A DNA stretch of 64,000 nucleotides from Chryseobacterium sediminis. GTDB taxonomy: Bacteria; Bacteroidota; Bacteroidia; Flavobacteriales; Weeksellaceae. This document shows, piece after piece, positions 25,524 to 33,033 of the stretch. The stretch lies in contig NZ_VUNZ01000001.1 of assembly GCF_008386505.1 (NCBI RefSeq), positions 1,977,937 through 2,041,936 on the forward strand, written 5' to 3'. The notes under the pieces are model-generated. The model did not search any database, was not told the origin of the DNA, and was given only the letters and a program-made list of their open reading frames with translations. The number at the start of each line of letters is the position of its first letter. Positions within the stretch are counted from its first letter, which is position 1. Made by a program: the position numbers and the translations under genes.

Positions 25524-26096
25524 ATGCTTCACACTCATTTTGTTCAGTCTGTTGAAAAAGTTTTAAAACCAGAACAGGCAGTGATAGACGAACTTGTTAC
25601 CCATCTGGAATCCAAAACTTACAGAAAAGGAGATTTTCTGTTAAAAGCTGATGAAACCTGCAGGTATTTTTATTTTATCGAAAAAGGACTTGTCAAACTA
25701 TTTTTTGACAATGGTGACAAGGATTTTATCATGACATTTTTTGCAGAAAATGCTTTTTTCGCTGAACTGAGTGGTTTTCTCACGGGACAGCCGTCAAAAT
25801 ACATGATTGTTGCTCTGGAACCTACTGAAGTTCTCCGGATCCACAGAGATGTCATTGAAGGATTATGTAAAAAATACCACACTGCAGAAACACTTTTCAG
25901 CAGGCTTTATTCAAAAGCTCCCGTCAATATGATGGGAAGGATCAGTGAAATGCTGGAAGACGATGGAAAAAAACGCTATCATAATTTTCTAAAACAAAGA
26001 CCTGATCTTATCCAGCGAATCAGTCTTGGAGATCTGGCAGACTATATCGGCATTACTCAGGTTTCTTTAAGCAGAATAAGAGCGCAGAAAATTTAA
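25524..26096 (+). CDS. Crp/Fnr family transcriptional regulator
   Basis: A 190-residue regulator with a cyclic-nucleotide-binding-like beta-roll at about 20-115 (RKGDFLLKADETCRYFYFIE, GLVKLFF) and a C-terminal winged helix at about 150-190 (SLGDLADYIGITQVSLSRIR). It lacks the Fnr iron-sulfur cysteines. The ligand pocket is not obviously cAMP-type, so the signal is unknown. It is divergent from the WYL regulator. Its downstream neighbour, an AhpD-like gene 165 bp away with its own -7 box, is a plausible target in the manner of other Crp/Fnr-oxidoreductase pairs. Confidence 0.88.
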   Translation: MLHTHFVQSVEKVLKPEQAVIDELVTHLESKTYRKGDFLLKADETCRYFYFIEKGLVKLFFDNGDKDFIMTFFAENAFFAELSGFLTGQPSKYMIVALEPTEVLRIHRDVIEGLCKKYHTAETLFSRLYSKAPVNMMGRISEMLEDDGKKRYHNFLKQRPDLIQRISLGDLADYIGITQVSLSRIRAQKI

Positions 26097-26225
26097 AAGA
26101 ATGGAAGTAAGGATGCTGGAAGAAGGAAACGAAAATATATAATCTGCTCAGTAGTAACATCCAGCTTCTAAAATCTTTCCTTTTAAAATTTATCATTTGT
26201 AAAAAAATTCAGGAAAATACAGTTC

Positions 26226-26233
26226 TACATTTG
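26226..26233 (+). promoter_or_regulatory. -7 promoter element for the AhpD-like gene
   Basis: TACATTTG matches TAnnTTTG and lies 29 nt before the ATG at 26262. Confidence 0.55.
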
Positions 26234-26261
26234 TCACATAATTAATCAAAAAACAAATATT

Positions 26262-26726
26262 ATGTCACAAAGAATCAACGCATTTGCAATCGGAAACAAG
26301 GCTGTAAATGCTCTTCACACCATGGGATTTCAGGTACAGAATTCATCACTGGACAATTCATTTCTTGAGCTGATGTATTTCCGGGTTTCACAAATGAACG
26401 GATGTGCTTTTTGCCTGGATATGCATTCCAAAGAATTAAGAGCAAAAGGCGAAACAGAACAGAGAATATTTCTAGTAAGTGCCTGGAGAGAATGTTCGTT
26501 TTATACGGATAAAGAAAAGGCGGGATTTTTATGGGCTGAGACTTTAACAGCTTTAAATGGTAAAGAAGTGAATGATGAAATTTATTCAAAAGTAAGTCAT
26601 TACTTCTCTGAAACTGAAATAGTGGATTTAACAATGGCCGTTATTGCCATCAACAGCTATAACAGAATTAATATTGCTTTCGGAGCAGATGTAGGTACTT
26701 ATCAGGTTCCGGAAAAAGCACATTAA
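26262..26726 (+). CDS. Carboxymuconolactone decarboxylase / AhpD-like family protein
   Basis: A 154-residue all-helical protein. The redox motif C48-A-F-C51 with H55 (NGCAFCLDMH) is the AhpD-type active site, so peroxidase or disulfide-reductase-like chemistry is more likely than lactone decarboxylation. DLTMAVIAINSYNRINIAF is the conserved C-terminal helix. The gene follows a Crp/Fnr regulator. A convergent ABC exporter shares the terminator after it. Confidence 0.9.
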   Translation: MSQRINAFAIGNKAVNALHTMGFQVQNSSLDNSFLELMYFRVSQMNGCAFCLDMHSKELRAKGETEQRIFLVSAWRECSFYTDKEKAGFLWAETLTALNGKEVNDEIYSKVSHYFSETEIVDLTMAVIAINSYNRINIAFGADVGTYQVPEKAH

Positions 26727-26741
26727 ATTCTTATGAAAACA

Positions 26742-26767
26742 AAAACTCAGCGGACTGGCTGAGTTTT
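26742..26767. terminator. Bidirectional terminator between the AhpD-like and ABC exporter genes
   Basis: A 9-bp stem (26742-26750 with 26759-26767) has an 8-nt loop and is flanked by A and T tracts. Confidence 0.8.
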
Positions 26768-26772
26768 TTTAT

Positions 26773-28581
26773 TTAATTTTCTTTGAAAGTATTCACAAGC
26801 TTATCGAGATTAAGGCTGCGGGCTGATGCATCAAAAATTTCACGGTAAGTACCTTCTTTACTATAAAGTTCATCATGAGTGCCATTTTCTACTACTCTTC
26901 CTTTTTTCATCACATAAATGATATCGGAATCCAGGATTTGTGAAAGGGAATGAGAAATGATGACCACAGTTCTTCCTTCTTTTATTGCATCCAGAGAATT
27001 CTTGATCTGCTCGGTGGCAATGGCATCAAGGCTAGCTGTAGGTTCATCCAGAAAGATAATCGGAGGATTTTTCAGAAACAATCTGGCAATGGCAATTCTC
27101 TGTTGTTGTCCACCGGAAAGCTGAGTAGCATCATGTTGATATTGATCCGGAAGATCCATAATCTGTTCATGCAGATACGCTTTTTTTGCAGCTTCCTGAA
27201 TTTCTTCAAAACTGGCATTCATATCTCCATAACGGATATTATCTTCTATACTTCCCTGAAAGATGTGATTTCTCTGAAGTACCAGACCAAGGTCACTTCT
27301 CAGAAAAGTATTGTCAAATTCATTAAGGTTTACTCCGTCCAGAAGAATTTCTCCGGAATCAGGAAAATAAAATTTACACAAAAGATTAATGATCGTTGAC
27401 TTTCCTGCACCGCTCAGCCCTACCAAAGCCGTGGTTTTTCCGTTTTCAATTTTCATGGAAACATCATGTAAGGCCTTTGTACCGTTAGGATAAGTAAAAT
27501 CAATATTTTTCAATTCAAAAGTTCCTTTGATTTCTTTTTCCACAAAGGTTCCGTTCGATTCCGTTTCATCATCTGCATTCAGGATATCAAAATAGCCTTC
27601 AGCATAGATCATCGCATCATTCATATCATCATAAATCCTGTGAAGCTGGCGGATAGGTGCAGAAACATTGTTGAAAAGCATAATATGAAGCATGATTGCA
27701 CCGATAGTCATTTGCTGATCAAGAACAAGATAAACAGTTAAAAGAATGATCAAAACCACTCCGAACTGCTCAATAAATGTTTTTAAACCATCATAAATAA
27801 AATTGGTTCTCCTTGTGATCATCTGGCTTTCCATAAGCTCCATCTGAAGATCATATTGTTTTTTCCCTTCAAATTTTTCACGGACAAAACTTTTAATGAC
27901 CATAATGGAATTGATCAGGTTCAAAAGTCCGAAAGTCTTTTTTTCTCTCTGATTTCTAAGCTGACGGCGTACTCCATTCAGTTTTTTTGCCTGCAGGGAA
28001 CTGATGTAGAAATAAATGGGAACGATAATCGTAGAAACAAGTCCCACATACACATTCTGCATATACATAATGATCAGCGCAATAATAGCATTAGAAAAAA
28101 GTGGCAGAATATCAATAAAAAAATTCTGTACCAGTTTTGTCAGACTTTCTATACCACGGTCTATCCTGATCTGTAATTTTCCGGATTCATGGTTTTCATC
28201 GTTAAAATAAGCTACTCTATAGGTTAAAATCTTATCAATAGCCGACTGAGCCAGCACAGAACTCACATTGATCCTGATCTTTTCGCCATAAAATTTCTGT
28301 CCGAAATTGATGAAAATATTCAGAAGTTCTTTTCCGAGTAAAATAATTGAAATGATGATAAGAATATGAATTCCCTCTGTCATGGGATGAGGAAGATGGG
28401 TAAGCTTGGTAACCTCATCTACCGTATATTTCAGAACAATAGGGTTTACCTGTGCTGCCAAAGCGCCCAGAAAAGTAAGAAACAGGGTTCCGTAGATCAT
28501 TAATCGGTAAGGTCTGATGAATGGGACAAGCTGCTTATAAATTCCGAACAAAGTAACTGTTCTGTTAAAAGGTTTAGCCAT
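26773..28581 (-). CDS. ABC transporter, fused permease and ATP-binding protein
   Basis: A 602-residue half-transporter. I place the start at 28581 (MAKPFNRTV). Upstream in-frame codons at 28590 and 28617 are possible, but the latter is TTG and lies inside the lptB terminator. The membrane domain of six helices covers about 20-310. The nucleotide-binding domain shows Walker A GLSGAGKST, signature LSGGQQQR, Walker B IIFLDEPTAS and the H-loop in IISHSLSQI. It resembles lipid or multidrug exporters of the MsbA/LmrA group. It has no C39 peptidase domain, so it is not a typical double-glycine peptide exporter. Confidence 0.9.
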   Translation of the reverse strand: MAKPFNRTVTLFGIYKQLVPFIRPYRLMIYGTLFLTFLGALAAQVNPIVLKYTVDEVTKLTHLPHPMTEGIHILIIISIILLGKELLNIFINFGQKFYGEKIRINVSSVLAQSAIDKILTYRVAYFNDENHESGKLQIRIDRGIESLTKLVQNFFIDILPLFSNAIIALIIMYMQNVYVGLVSTIIVPIYFYISSLQAKKLNGVRRQLRNQREKKTFGLLNLINSIMVIKSFVREKFEGKKQYDLQMELMESQMITRRTNFIYDGLKTFIEQFGVVLIILLTVYLVLDQQMTIGAIMLHIMLFNNVSAPIRQLHRIYDDMNDAMIYAEGYFDILNADDETESNGTFVEKEIKGTFELKNIDFTYPNGTKALHDVSMKIENGKTTALVGLSGAGKSTIINLLCKFYFPDSGEILLDGVNLNEFDNTFLRSDLGLVLQRNHIFQGSIEDNIRYGDMNASFEEIQEAAKKAYLHEQIMDLPDQYQHDATQLSGGQQQRIAIARLFLKNPPIIFLDEPTASLDAIATEQIKNSLDAIKEGRTVVIISHSLSQILDSDIIYVMKKGRVVENGTHDELYSKEGTYREIFDASARSLNLDKLVNTFKEN

Positions 28582-28599
28582 AGAAATCATTTTAAATGA

Positions 28600-28635
28600 A
28601 AAACGTACCGCTTTCAAAAGAAAAAGGTACGTTTT
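28600..28635 (-). terminator. Terminator after lptB
   Basis: A 10-bp perfect stem (28600-28609 with 28626-28635) is followed on the minus strand by TTTTT and more T-rich sequence. It separates lptB from the ABC exporter. Confidence 0.75.
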
Positions 28636-28668
28636 ATTATCATGTTCAGCAAATAAATGCTTTATATT

Positions 28669-29730
28669 TTATCCTTCAAACACATATGTTGTAAGATAGT
28701 GCAGTTCTTTTGTGCTGGCTTCTTTAGACTCTGCTTCTGCCTGTTCCAGAGAATATTGGGAATTGATTTCTTTTTTCTGGAAAATAAATGAGTTGTTGGC
28801 ATTCTTATCTATAACTTCATCAAAGATATGCTTAATTTCAGCGTTTCCTAGTGAAGCAAAACTGATATCTTCAAAACCGTACATCCGTCTCAAATCATCA
28901 AACTGACTAAAATTTTCACTGACAAATGCCTGCAGCTGTGCTTTGGAATCAAAGTTACCAGCCCAGATATTATAAGCGTATTTCTTCTTTTTAGGCTTAT
29001 CTAAAATACTTTGATACACGAAGTTTTCACCCAGATAAGCTTCTCTTACCTGTGGATCATTGGCAAGATCTTCCGGAAGTCCTTCTTTCAGGATCTTTCC
29101 TTCAAACATAATATAGGTTTTGTTGGTGATAGCCAACGTCTGCTGTACGTTGTGGTCGGTAATCAGAATTCCGATATTTTTATCTACAAGGCTTCTTACA
29201 ATTTTCTGAATATCTTCAACAGCAATAGGGTCTACCCCTGCGAAAGGCTCATCCAAAAGAATAAAGTTCGGGCTTGTAGCAAGGCAGCGTGCAATTTCTG
29301 TTCTACGCCTTTCACCCCCGGAAAGAAGATCTCCTCTGTTTTTACGGACATGCTGTAAAGAAAATTCTTCAATCAGTTCATCACATTTGATTTGCTGCTC
29401 ACGTTTTGAAAGCTTGGTCAGCTGCAATACTCCCATAATGTTTTCTTCCACGGAAAGTTTTCTGAAAACGGAAGCTTCCTGAGCCAGATACCCGATTCCC
29501 TTTTGGGCTCTTCGGTACATGGCATCCGTAGTAATCTCCTGTTTATCCAGGAAAATTTTTCCTGAAGTGGGCTTAACCAACCCTACGATCATATAAAACG
29601 ATGTGGTTTTCCCTGCTCCGTTCGGACCTAGCAAACCAACAATTTCTCCCTGTTGAACCTGTACAGAAACGCCTTTTACAACTTTTTTAGGACCATATTC
29701 CTTGATTAAGTTTTCTCCTCGTAAAATCAT
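28669..29730 (-). CDS. lptB: LPS export ABC transporter ATP-binding protein LptB with C-terminal extension
   Basis: A 353-residue protein. Residues 1-240 match LptB: Walker A GPNGAGKTT (35-43), signature LLSGGERRR (135-143), Walker B FILLDEP (156-162), H-loop TDHNV (191-195), and the ending AYLGENF. LptB powers lipopolysaccharide extraction from the inner membrane with LptF/G/C. The family normally ends near 240. Here residues 241-353 add a charged linker and a compact domain starting YAYNIWAGNFDSKAQLQAF, which resembles Imm22-type immunity domains by eye. A possible role is regulation or interaction. Two overlapping -7-like boxes lie just upstream. Confidence 0.9.
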   Translation of the reverse strand: MILRGENLIKEYGPKKVVKGVSVQVQQGEIVGLLGPNGAGKTTSFYMIVGLVKPTSGKIFLDKQEITTDAMYRRAQKGIGYLAQEASVFRKLSVEENIMGVLQLTKLSKREQQIKCDELIEEFSLQHVRKNRGDLLSGGERRRTEIARCLATSPNFILLDEPFAGVDPIAVEDIQKIVRSLVDKNIGILITDHNVQQTLAITNKTYIMFEGKILKEGLPEDLANDPQVREAYLGENFVYQSILDKPKKKKYAYNIWAGNFDSKAQLQAFVSENFSQFDDLRRMYGFEDISFASLGNAEIKHIFDEVIDKNANNSFIFQKKEINSQYSLEQAEAESKEASTKELHYLTTYVFEG

Positions 29731-29734
29731 AGGG

Positions 29735-29751
29735 CAAATATATCAAAAATA
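29735..29751 (-). promoter_or_regulatory. Overlapping -7-like promoter elements for lptB
   Basis: On the minus strand, TATATTTG (29735-29742) and TATTTTTG (29744-29751) both fit TAnnTTTG, and both lie within 21 nt of the ATG at 29730. The nearer one would imply an almost leaderless transcript. Confidence 0.4.
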
Positions 29752-29883
29752 TAAACTTCACTTATATGTTAATATCAACTTGTTTATTTAAATATAAACT
29801 TGTTCACTTCCAAATCATTGTAACTTTTTCTCATTTTAAACTACTTATCGTAAAACATCTCAATCAATTACAATCATTAAGAA

Positions 29884-30177
29884 ATGGAAAATTACGGTTA
29901 CACAAAAACAGAAAATGTACAAAACCAGCAAAGCAATGTTCCTTACCGTTCGGAAAAGAAAATTCCTGCGGCTTTATTGGGAATTCTTGTAGGCTGGCTG
30001 GCTTTAAATAAGTTTTATCTGGGTTACACGAAAGAAGGAATCATTCAGTTGGTTCTGAATGTTGTTACTTTAGGAGCGGCTTCTGTTATCCCTTTTATTG
30101 AAGGTATTTTGTATCTTTTTATGAGTGATAAACAGTTTGATGATACATACGTCTACGGGAAAAAAGGGTGGCTATAA
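29884..30177 (+). CDS. TM2 domain-containing protein
   Basis: A 97-residue membrane protein. A polar N-terminus of about 30 residues is followed by two transmembrane helices joined by a short turn (AALLGILVGWLALNKFYLGY and VVTLGAASVIPFIEGILYLF), the TM2 domain layout. The NKFYLG turn and the following basic residues are typical. TM2 proteins have no firmly assigned molecular function in bacteria. It stands alone, diverges from lptB and is followed by a hairpin terminator. Confidence 0.85.
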   Translation: MENYGYTKTENVQNQQSNVPYRSEKKIPAALLGILVGWLALNKFYLGYTKEGIIQLVLNVVTLGAASVIPFIEGILYLFMSDKQFDDTYVYGKKGWL

Positions 30178-30209
30178 AATGATAAACCACTTACCTGTCT
30201 GAAAATAAT

Positions 30210-30237
30210 ATAGGCTGTTCTTATTTGAACAGCCTAT
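30210..30237 (+). terminator. Terminator after the TM2 gene, possibly bidirectional
   Basis: An 11-bp stem (30210-30220 with 30227-30237) and a 6-nt loop. The plus-strand tail is T-rich. The minus side is less so, but it could also end the small peptide transcript. Confidence 0.7.
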
Positions 30238-30257
30238 TTACTTTTATATTGAAATAA

Positions 30258-30404
30258 TTAATCCGGCGGACAAGCTAAATGATTAATTGTACACGGATGC
30301 CAGATTCCCTTGCACCACGTTCCACAATTTGGATCATCAATAATCACTTCTCCTCCTTTGATTTCCTTCAATTGATTTCTTTCAATCTTTTTAAGATTTC
30401 TCAT
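30258..30404 (-). CDS. Bacteriocin-like double-glycine leader peptide
   Basis: A 48-residue ORF. The first 18 residues, MRNLKKIERNQLKEIKGG, match the double-glycine leader pattern of class II bacteriocin-like peptides, including a family of Chryseobacterium peptides that begin MKNLKKL...LKxIxGG. The mature part (EVIIDDPNCGTWCKGIWHPC, then TINHLACPPD) has four cysteines, two tryptophans and a Pro-rich tail. Such a peptide would be cut after GG by a C39 peptidase ABC exporter. No exporter or immunity gene adjoins it. A TAnnTTTG box about 55 nt upstream supports transcription. Toxin, signal or other role is unknown. Confidence 0.75.
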   Translation of the reverse strand: MRNLKKIERNQLKEIKGGEVIIDDPNCGTWCKGIWHPCTINHLACPPD

Positions 30405-30458
30405 AAATAAATTCTTTTGATGTTTTAATTATTTTCGTTTCTCGAAATTAGCTTTACT

Positions 30459-30466
30459 CAAAAGTA
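30459..30466 (-). promoter_or_regulatory. -7 promoter element for the double-glycine peptide
   Basis: On the minus strand this reads TACTTTTG (TAnnTTTG), 54 nt ahead of the start codon at 30404. Confidence 0.5.
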
Positions 30467-30550
30467 TATTTTTTATGTATACGAAAGTCTTCAATTCAGA
30501 TCATTAACTTAACATTAACGTTAGTGTCCGGATCAATGATTTCCTAATCT

Positions 30551-31540
30551 TTATTTATTCAAAAGGATAGCCGCTTCTTTTGCAAAATACGTAAAGATCA
30601 TATCTGCACCAGCTCTTTTGAAGCAAGTCAGGCTTTCAATGATCGTTTTGTCATTATCCAGCCAGCCGTTCTGTGCAGCCGCTTTTACCATCGCATATTC
30701 TCCACTTACATTGTATACCGCGATCGGAAGATCAATGGCTTCACGTACTTTGGAAACAATATCAAGATAAGGAAGTCCCGGTTTGATCATGATAACATCT
30801 GCTCCTTCGTCAATATCTTTAAATACCTCATTCAATGCTTCACGGGTGTTGTGGAAATCCATCTGATAGGTCTTTTTATCTTTCGGAATTTCCATATTAT
30901 CTTTCGGAGCGCTGTCTAAGGCACTTCTGAAAGGTCCATAGAAAGAACTTGCATATTTGGCAGCATAGCTTACAATTCCTACATCTGTAAAGCCACTTTC
31001 TTCCAACGCTTCACGGATAACCTGTACTCTGCCATCCATCATATCACTAGGCGCTACAAGATCAGCTCCTGCTTCAGCATGAGATACTGACATTCTTGCC
31101 AGGGCATCATTGGTAGCATCATTTATAACTTTTCCATTTTCAATAATTCCGTCGTGTCCGTAAATTGAATAGGGATCCAGCGCTACATCCGGCATTACAA
31201 TCATACCCGGAACGGCATCTTTGATTGCTTTGATTGTACGTTGCATCAATCCGTCTTTGTTCCACGCTTCTTTTCCTGTATTGTCTTTCAGGTGTTCTGA
31301 CACTTTCATGTACAAATTGACAGCTTTTACTCCTAAAGAAAATAATTCCTTACATTCCTTCACGGTTAAATCTATACTCCGCCTAAAAATTCCCGGCATA
31401 GACGGGATCGCCTCCTCCTTGTTTTCGCCCTCCATTACGAAGATCGGCATTACAAAATCATCAGTTGTAAGCACATTTTCTCTTACCAAACTTCTGATAG
31501 ATTCATTAACTCTAAGTCTTCTATTTCTTGAATGTATCAT
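30551..31540 (-). CDS. hemB: Porphobilinogen synthase (delta-aminolevulinic acid dehydratase)
   Basis: A 329-residue enzyme condensing two 5-aminolevulinate molecules to porphobilinogen in haem and cobalamin synthesis. The Schiff-base lysines are in SYAAKYASSFYGPF and MIKPGLPYLD. The segment DVALDPYSIYGHDG replaces the cysteine-rich zinc site of animal enzymes, indicating the magnesium- or zinc-independent bacterial type. Length is normal. A -7 box precedes it. Confidence 0.97.
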   Translation of the reverse strand: MIHSRNRRLRVNESIRSLVRENVLTTDDFVMPIFVMEGENKEEAIPSMPGIFRRSIDLTVKECKELFSLGVKAVNLYMKVSEHLKDNTGKEAWNKDGLMQRTIKAIKDAVPGMIVMPDVALDPYSIYGHDGIIENGKVINDATNDALARMSVSHAEAGADLVAPSDMMDGRVQVIREALEESGFTDVGIVSYAAKYASSFYGPFRSALDSAPKDNMEIPKDKKTYQMDFHNTREALNEVFKDIDEGADVIMIKPGLPYLDIVSKVREAIDLPIAVYNVSGEYAMVKAAAQNGWLDNDKTIIESLTCFKRAGADMIFTYFAKEAAILLNK

Positions 31541-31568
31541 TTTGGAATACTTTTTGAATAAGTTTCTA

Positions 31569-31576
31569 CAAATTTA
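31569..31576 (-). promoter_or_regulatory. -7 promoter element for hemB
   Basis: On the minus strand it reads TAAATTTG (TAnnTTTG), 28 nt before the ATG at 31540. Confidence 0.45.
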
Positions 31577-31598
31577 ATATAAGTTCTACAAAAAACTA

Positions 31599-31629
31599 TT
31601 GTATGAAATTGTAGAATTTATTACATTTG
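31599..31629 (+). promoter_or_regulatory. Promoter for the T9SS sorting-domain gene
   Basis: TTG at 31599-31601, a 20-nt spacer, then TACATTTG at 31622-31629. The ATG at 31659 lies 29 nt downstream. This rules out the upstream in-frame TTG at 31599 as the start codon. Confidence 0.65.
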
Positions 31630-31658
31630 TTACATATATTCGAGAAATTATAAATTTG

Positions 31659-32009
31659 ATGAAAAAACTTTTACTTTTATTTCTATTTGTAGGCACTTTT
31701 GTTGGATTTTCCAACAATTTAAAAGCTCAGCTTAGAGAGCCGGGTTCCATCACTCAGAAAGCAGATGATGGGGTGTTGCTTGCTTATCCAAATCCTGCAA
31801 AGGATTTCCTTATCATTAAGGCAAAAGATTCTTCTTTAAGAATCAAAAGTGTGACTTTTTATTCTATTTTGGGTATGCAGGTCGCTAATTATACAGTGAA
31901 TATGAATTCCGGTGAGATTAATATTGAAAAATTAAAACCCGGAAAATATATGATCCGTTATATTTTAAGTGACAACACGCAGAAAGTTACTCAAATCGTA
32001 AAACAATAA
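31659..32009 (+). CDS. Small secreted protein consisting mainly of a T9SS type A sorting domain
   Basis: A 116-residue protein with signal peptide MKKLLLLFLFVGTFVGFSNN ending near KAQ. About 15 residues (LREPGSITQKADDG) follow, then a type A sorting domain of about 75 residues: LAYPNPAKDFLIIKAKD, IKSVTFYSILGMQV, INIEKLKPGKYMIRYI, KVTQIVKQ. Type A domains direct cargo through T9SS and are normally attached to large enzymes or adhesins. Here almost no passenger exists. It has its own promoter and terminator, so it does not look like a fragment of a larger gene. The role is unknown. Confidence 0.85.
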   Translation: MKKLLLLFLFVGTFVGFSNNLKAQLREPGSITQKADDGVLLAYPNPAKDFLIIKAKDSSLRIKSVTFYSILGMQVANYTVNMNSGEINIEKLKPGKYMIRYILSDNTQKVTQIVKQ

Positions 32010-32014
32010 ATTAC

Positions 32015-32042
32015 AATCCTGATAATCATCAGGATTTTTTCT
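32015..32042 (+). terminator. Terminator after the T9SS sorting-domain gene
   Basis: A 9-bp perfect stem (32015-32023 with 32028-32036) with loop aatc and a T run. Confidence 0.85.
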
Positions 32043-32117
32043 TTTACATTAATTCTGTTTTAATATTTCCGTAACTTTCGGGACCTTTTTATACTAATTG
32101 TAAAAAGAATAATTTTA

Positions 32118-33029
32118 ATGCTAAAAGCTGAACATATTAAAAAGACCTATAATGCCGGAAAAAAGGTCGCCCTGGATGATTTCAGCATCCATGTTCCCAA
32201 AGGCAGTATTTATGGCCTTTTAGGACCTAACGGAGCCGGAAAAACTTCTTTTATCCGTATTATTAATCAAATTACTCAGGCAGACTCCGGAGATATCTTC
32301 ATCAACGGACAAAAACTGAACCCGGATCATATCAAAGACATTGGCTATATGCCCGAAGAAAGAGGATTGTACAAAAACATGAGTGTTGGAGATCAGATCT
32401 TATATTTCGGAGAACTGAAAGGGATGAGTAAAAGCGATGCCCTGAATGAAGCCAAAAAATGGTTTGAAAAACTGAATATTGATCAATGGTGGAAGAAAAA
32501 ACTGTCTGAACTTTCAAAAGGGATGGCACAAAAGATCCAGTTTGTAGTAACTGTTCTTCACAGACCTCATCTTTTAATCCTTGATGAACCTTTTTCAGGT
32601 TTTGACCCTGTAAATGCCAACCTGATCAAAGACCAGATCATTGATCTTAAAAATAACGGAACAACGATCATCCTTTCTACCCACAGAATGGAAAGTGTAG
32701 AGGAAATGTGTGATTATGTTGCTTTGATCAACAATTCTAAAAAAATCATTGATGGGAGGGTTTTTGACGTAAGGGAAAAATTCAAGAAAAATATTTTTGG
32801 GGTTACCCTTTCTGAAGTCAGCAGTGATCAGTTTGACAATTTCAAAAGTAAGTATGATATCTTCAATTTATCAAACGAAAATAATCTTGTTTCTTTTGAC
32901 CTGAAAAATGAAGAGAGTCAGAATAATGTTCTTCTTGATCTTGTACAGGTAGGTAAAGTGAGATCGTTTGACGAAAGAATTCCTAGCATGAATGAAGTGT
33001 TTATTAATGCTGTAAGTAACCATCCTTAA
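32118..33029 (+). CDS. ABC transporter ATP-binding protein (ABC-2/NatA-like)
   Basis: A 303-residue ATPase with Walker A GPNGAGKTS near 36, signature LSKGMAQKIQF near 133, Walker B LLILDEPFSG near 153, and H-loop STHRM. The C-terminal 90 residues form the extra domain common in NatA/DrrA-type exporters. It pairs with the permease gene 4 bp downstream. The system may export sodium, lipids or drugs. The substrate is not readable. Confidence 0.92.
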   Translation: MLKAEHIKKTYNAGKKVALDDFSIHVPKGSIYGLLGPNGAGKTSFIRIINQITQADSGDIFINGQKLNPDHIKDIGYMPEERGLYKNMSVGDQILYFGELKGMSKSDALNEAKKWFEKLNIDQWWKKKLSELSKGMAQKIQFVVTVLHRPHLLILDEPFSGFDPVNANLIKDQIIDLKNNGTTIILSTHRMESVEEMCDYVALINNSKKIIDGRVFDVREKFKKNIFGVTLSEVSSDQFDNFKSKYDIFNLSNENNLVSFDLKNEESQNNVLLDLVQVGKVRSFDERIPSMNEVFINAVSNHP

Positions 33030-33033
33030 TTTT

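Larger units (their letters stand above)
30178..30550. other. Intergenic region holding a small peptide gene
   Basis: Between the TM2 gene and hemB this 373-bp region contains a hairpin terminator, the double-glycine peptide gene at 30258-30404 and a TAnnTTTG box at 30459-30466. I see nothing else. Confidence 0.6.

Noticed and set aside
26773-28581. ABC exporter as the dedicated transporter of the double-glycine peptide
   Set aside because: It has no C39 peptidase domain and is separated by lptB and the TM2 gene, so the link is not supported.
28582-28617. Upstream in-frame start (TTG) for the ABC exporter
   Set aside because: It lies inside the lptB terminator hairpin, and an ATG at 28581 gives a normal N-terminus.
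31599-31658. Upstream TTG start for the T9SS sorting-domain protein
   Set aside because: It overlaps the promoter, and the later ATG gives a proper signal peptide.
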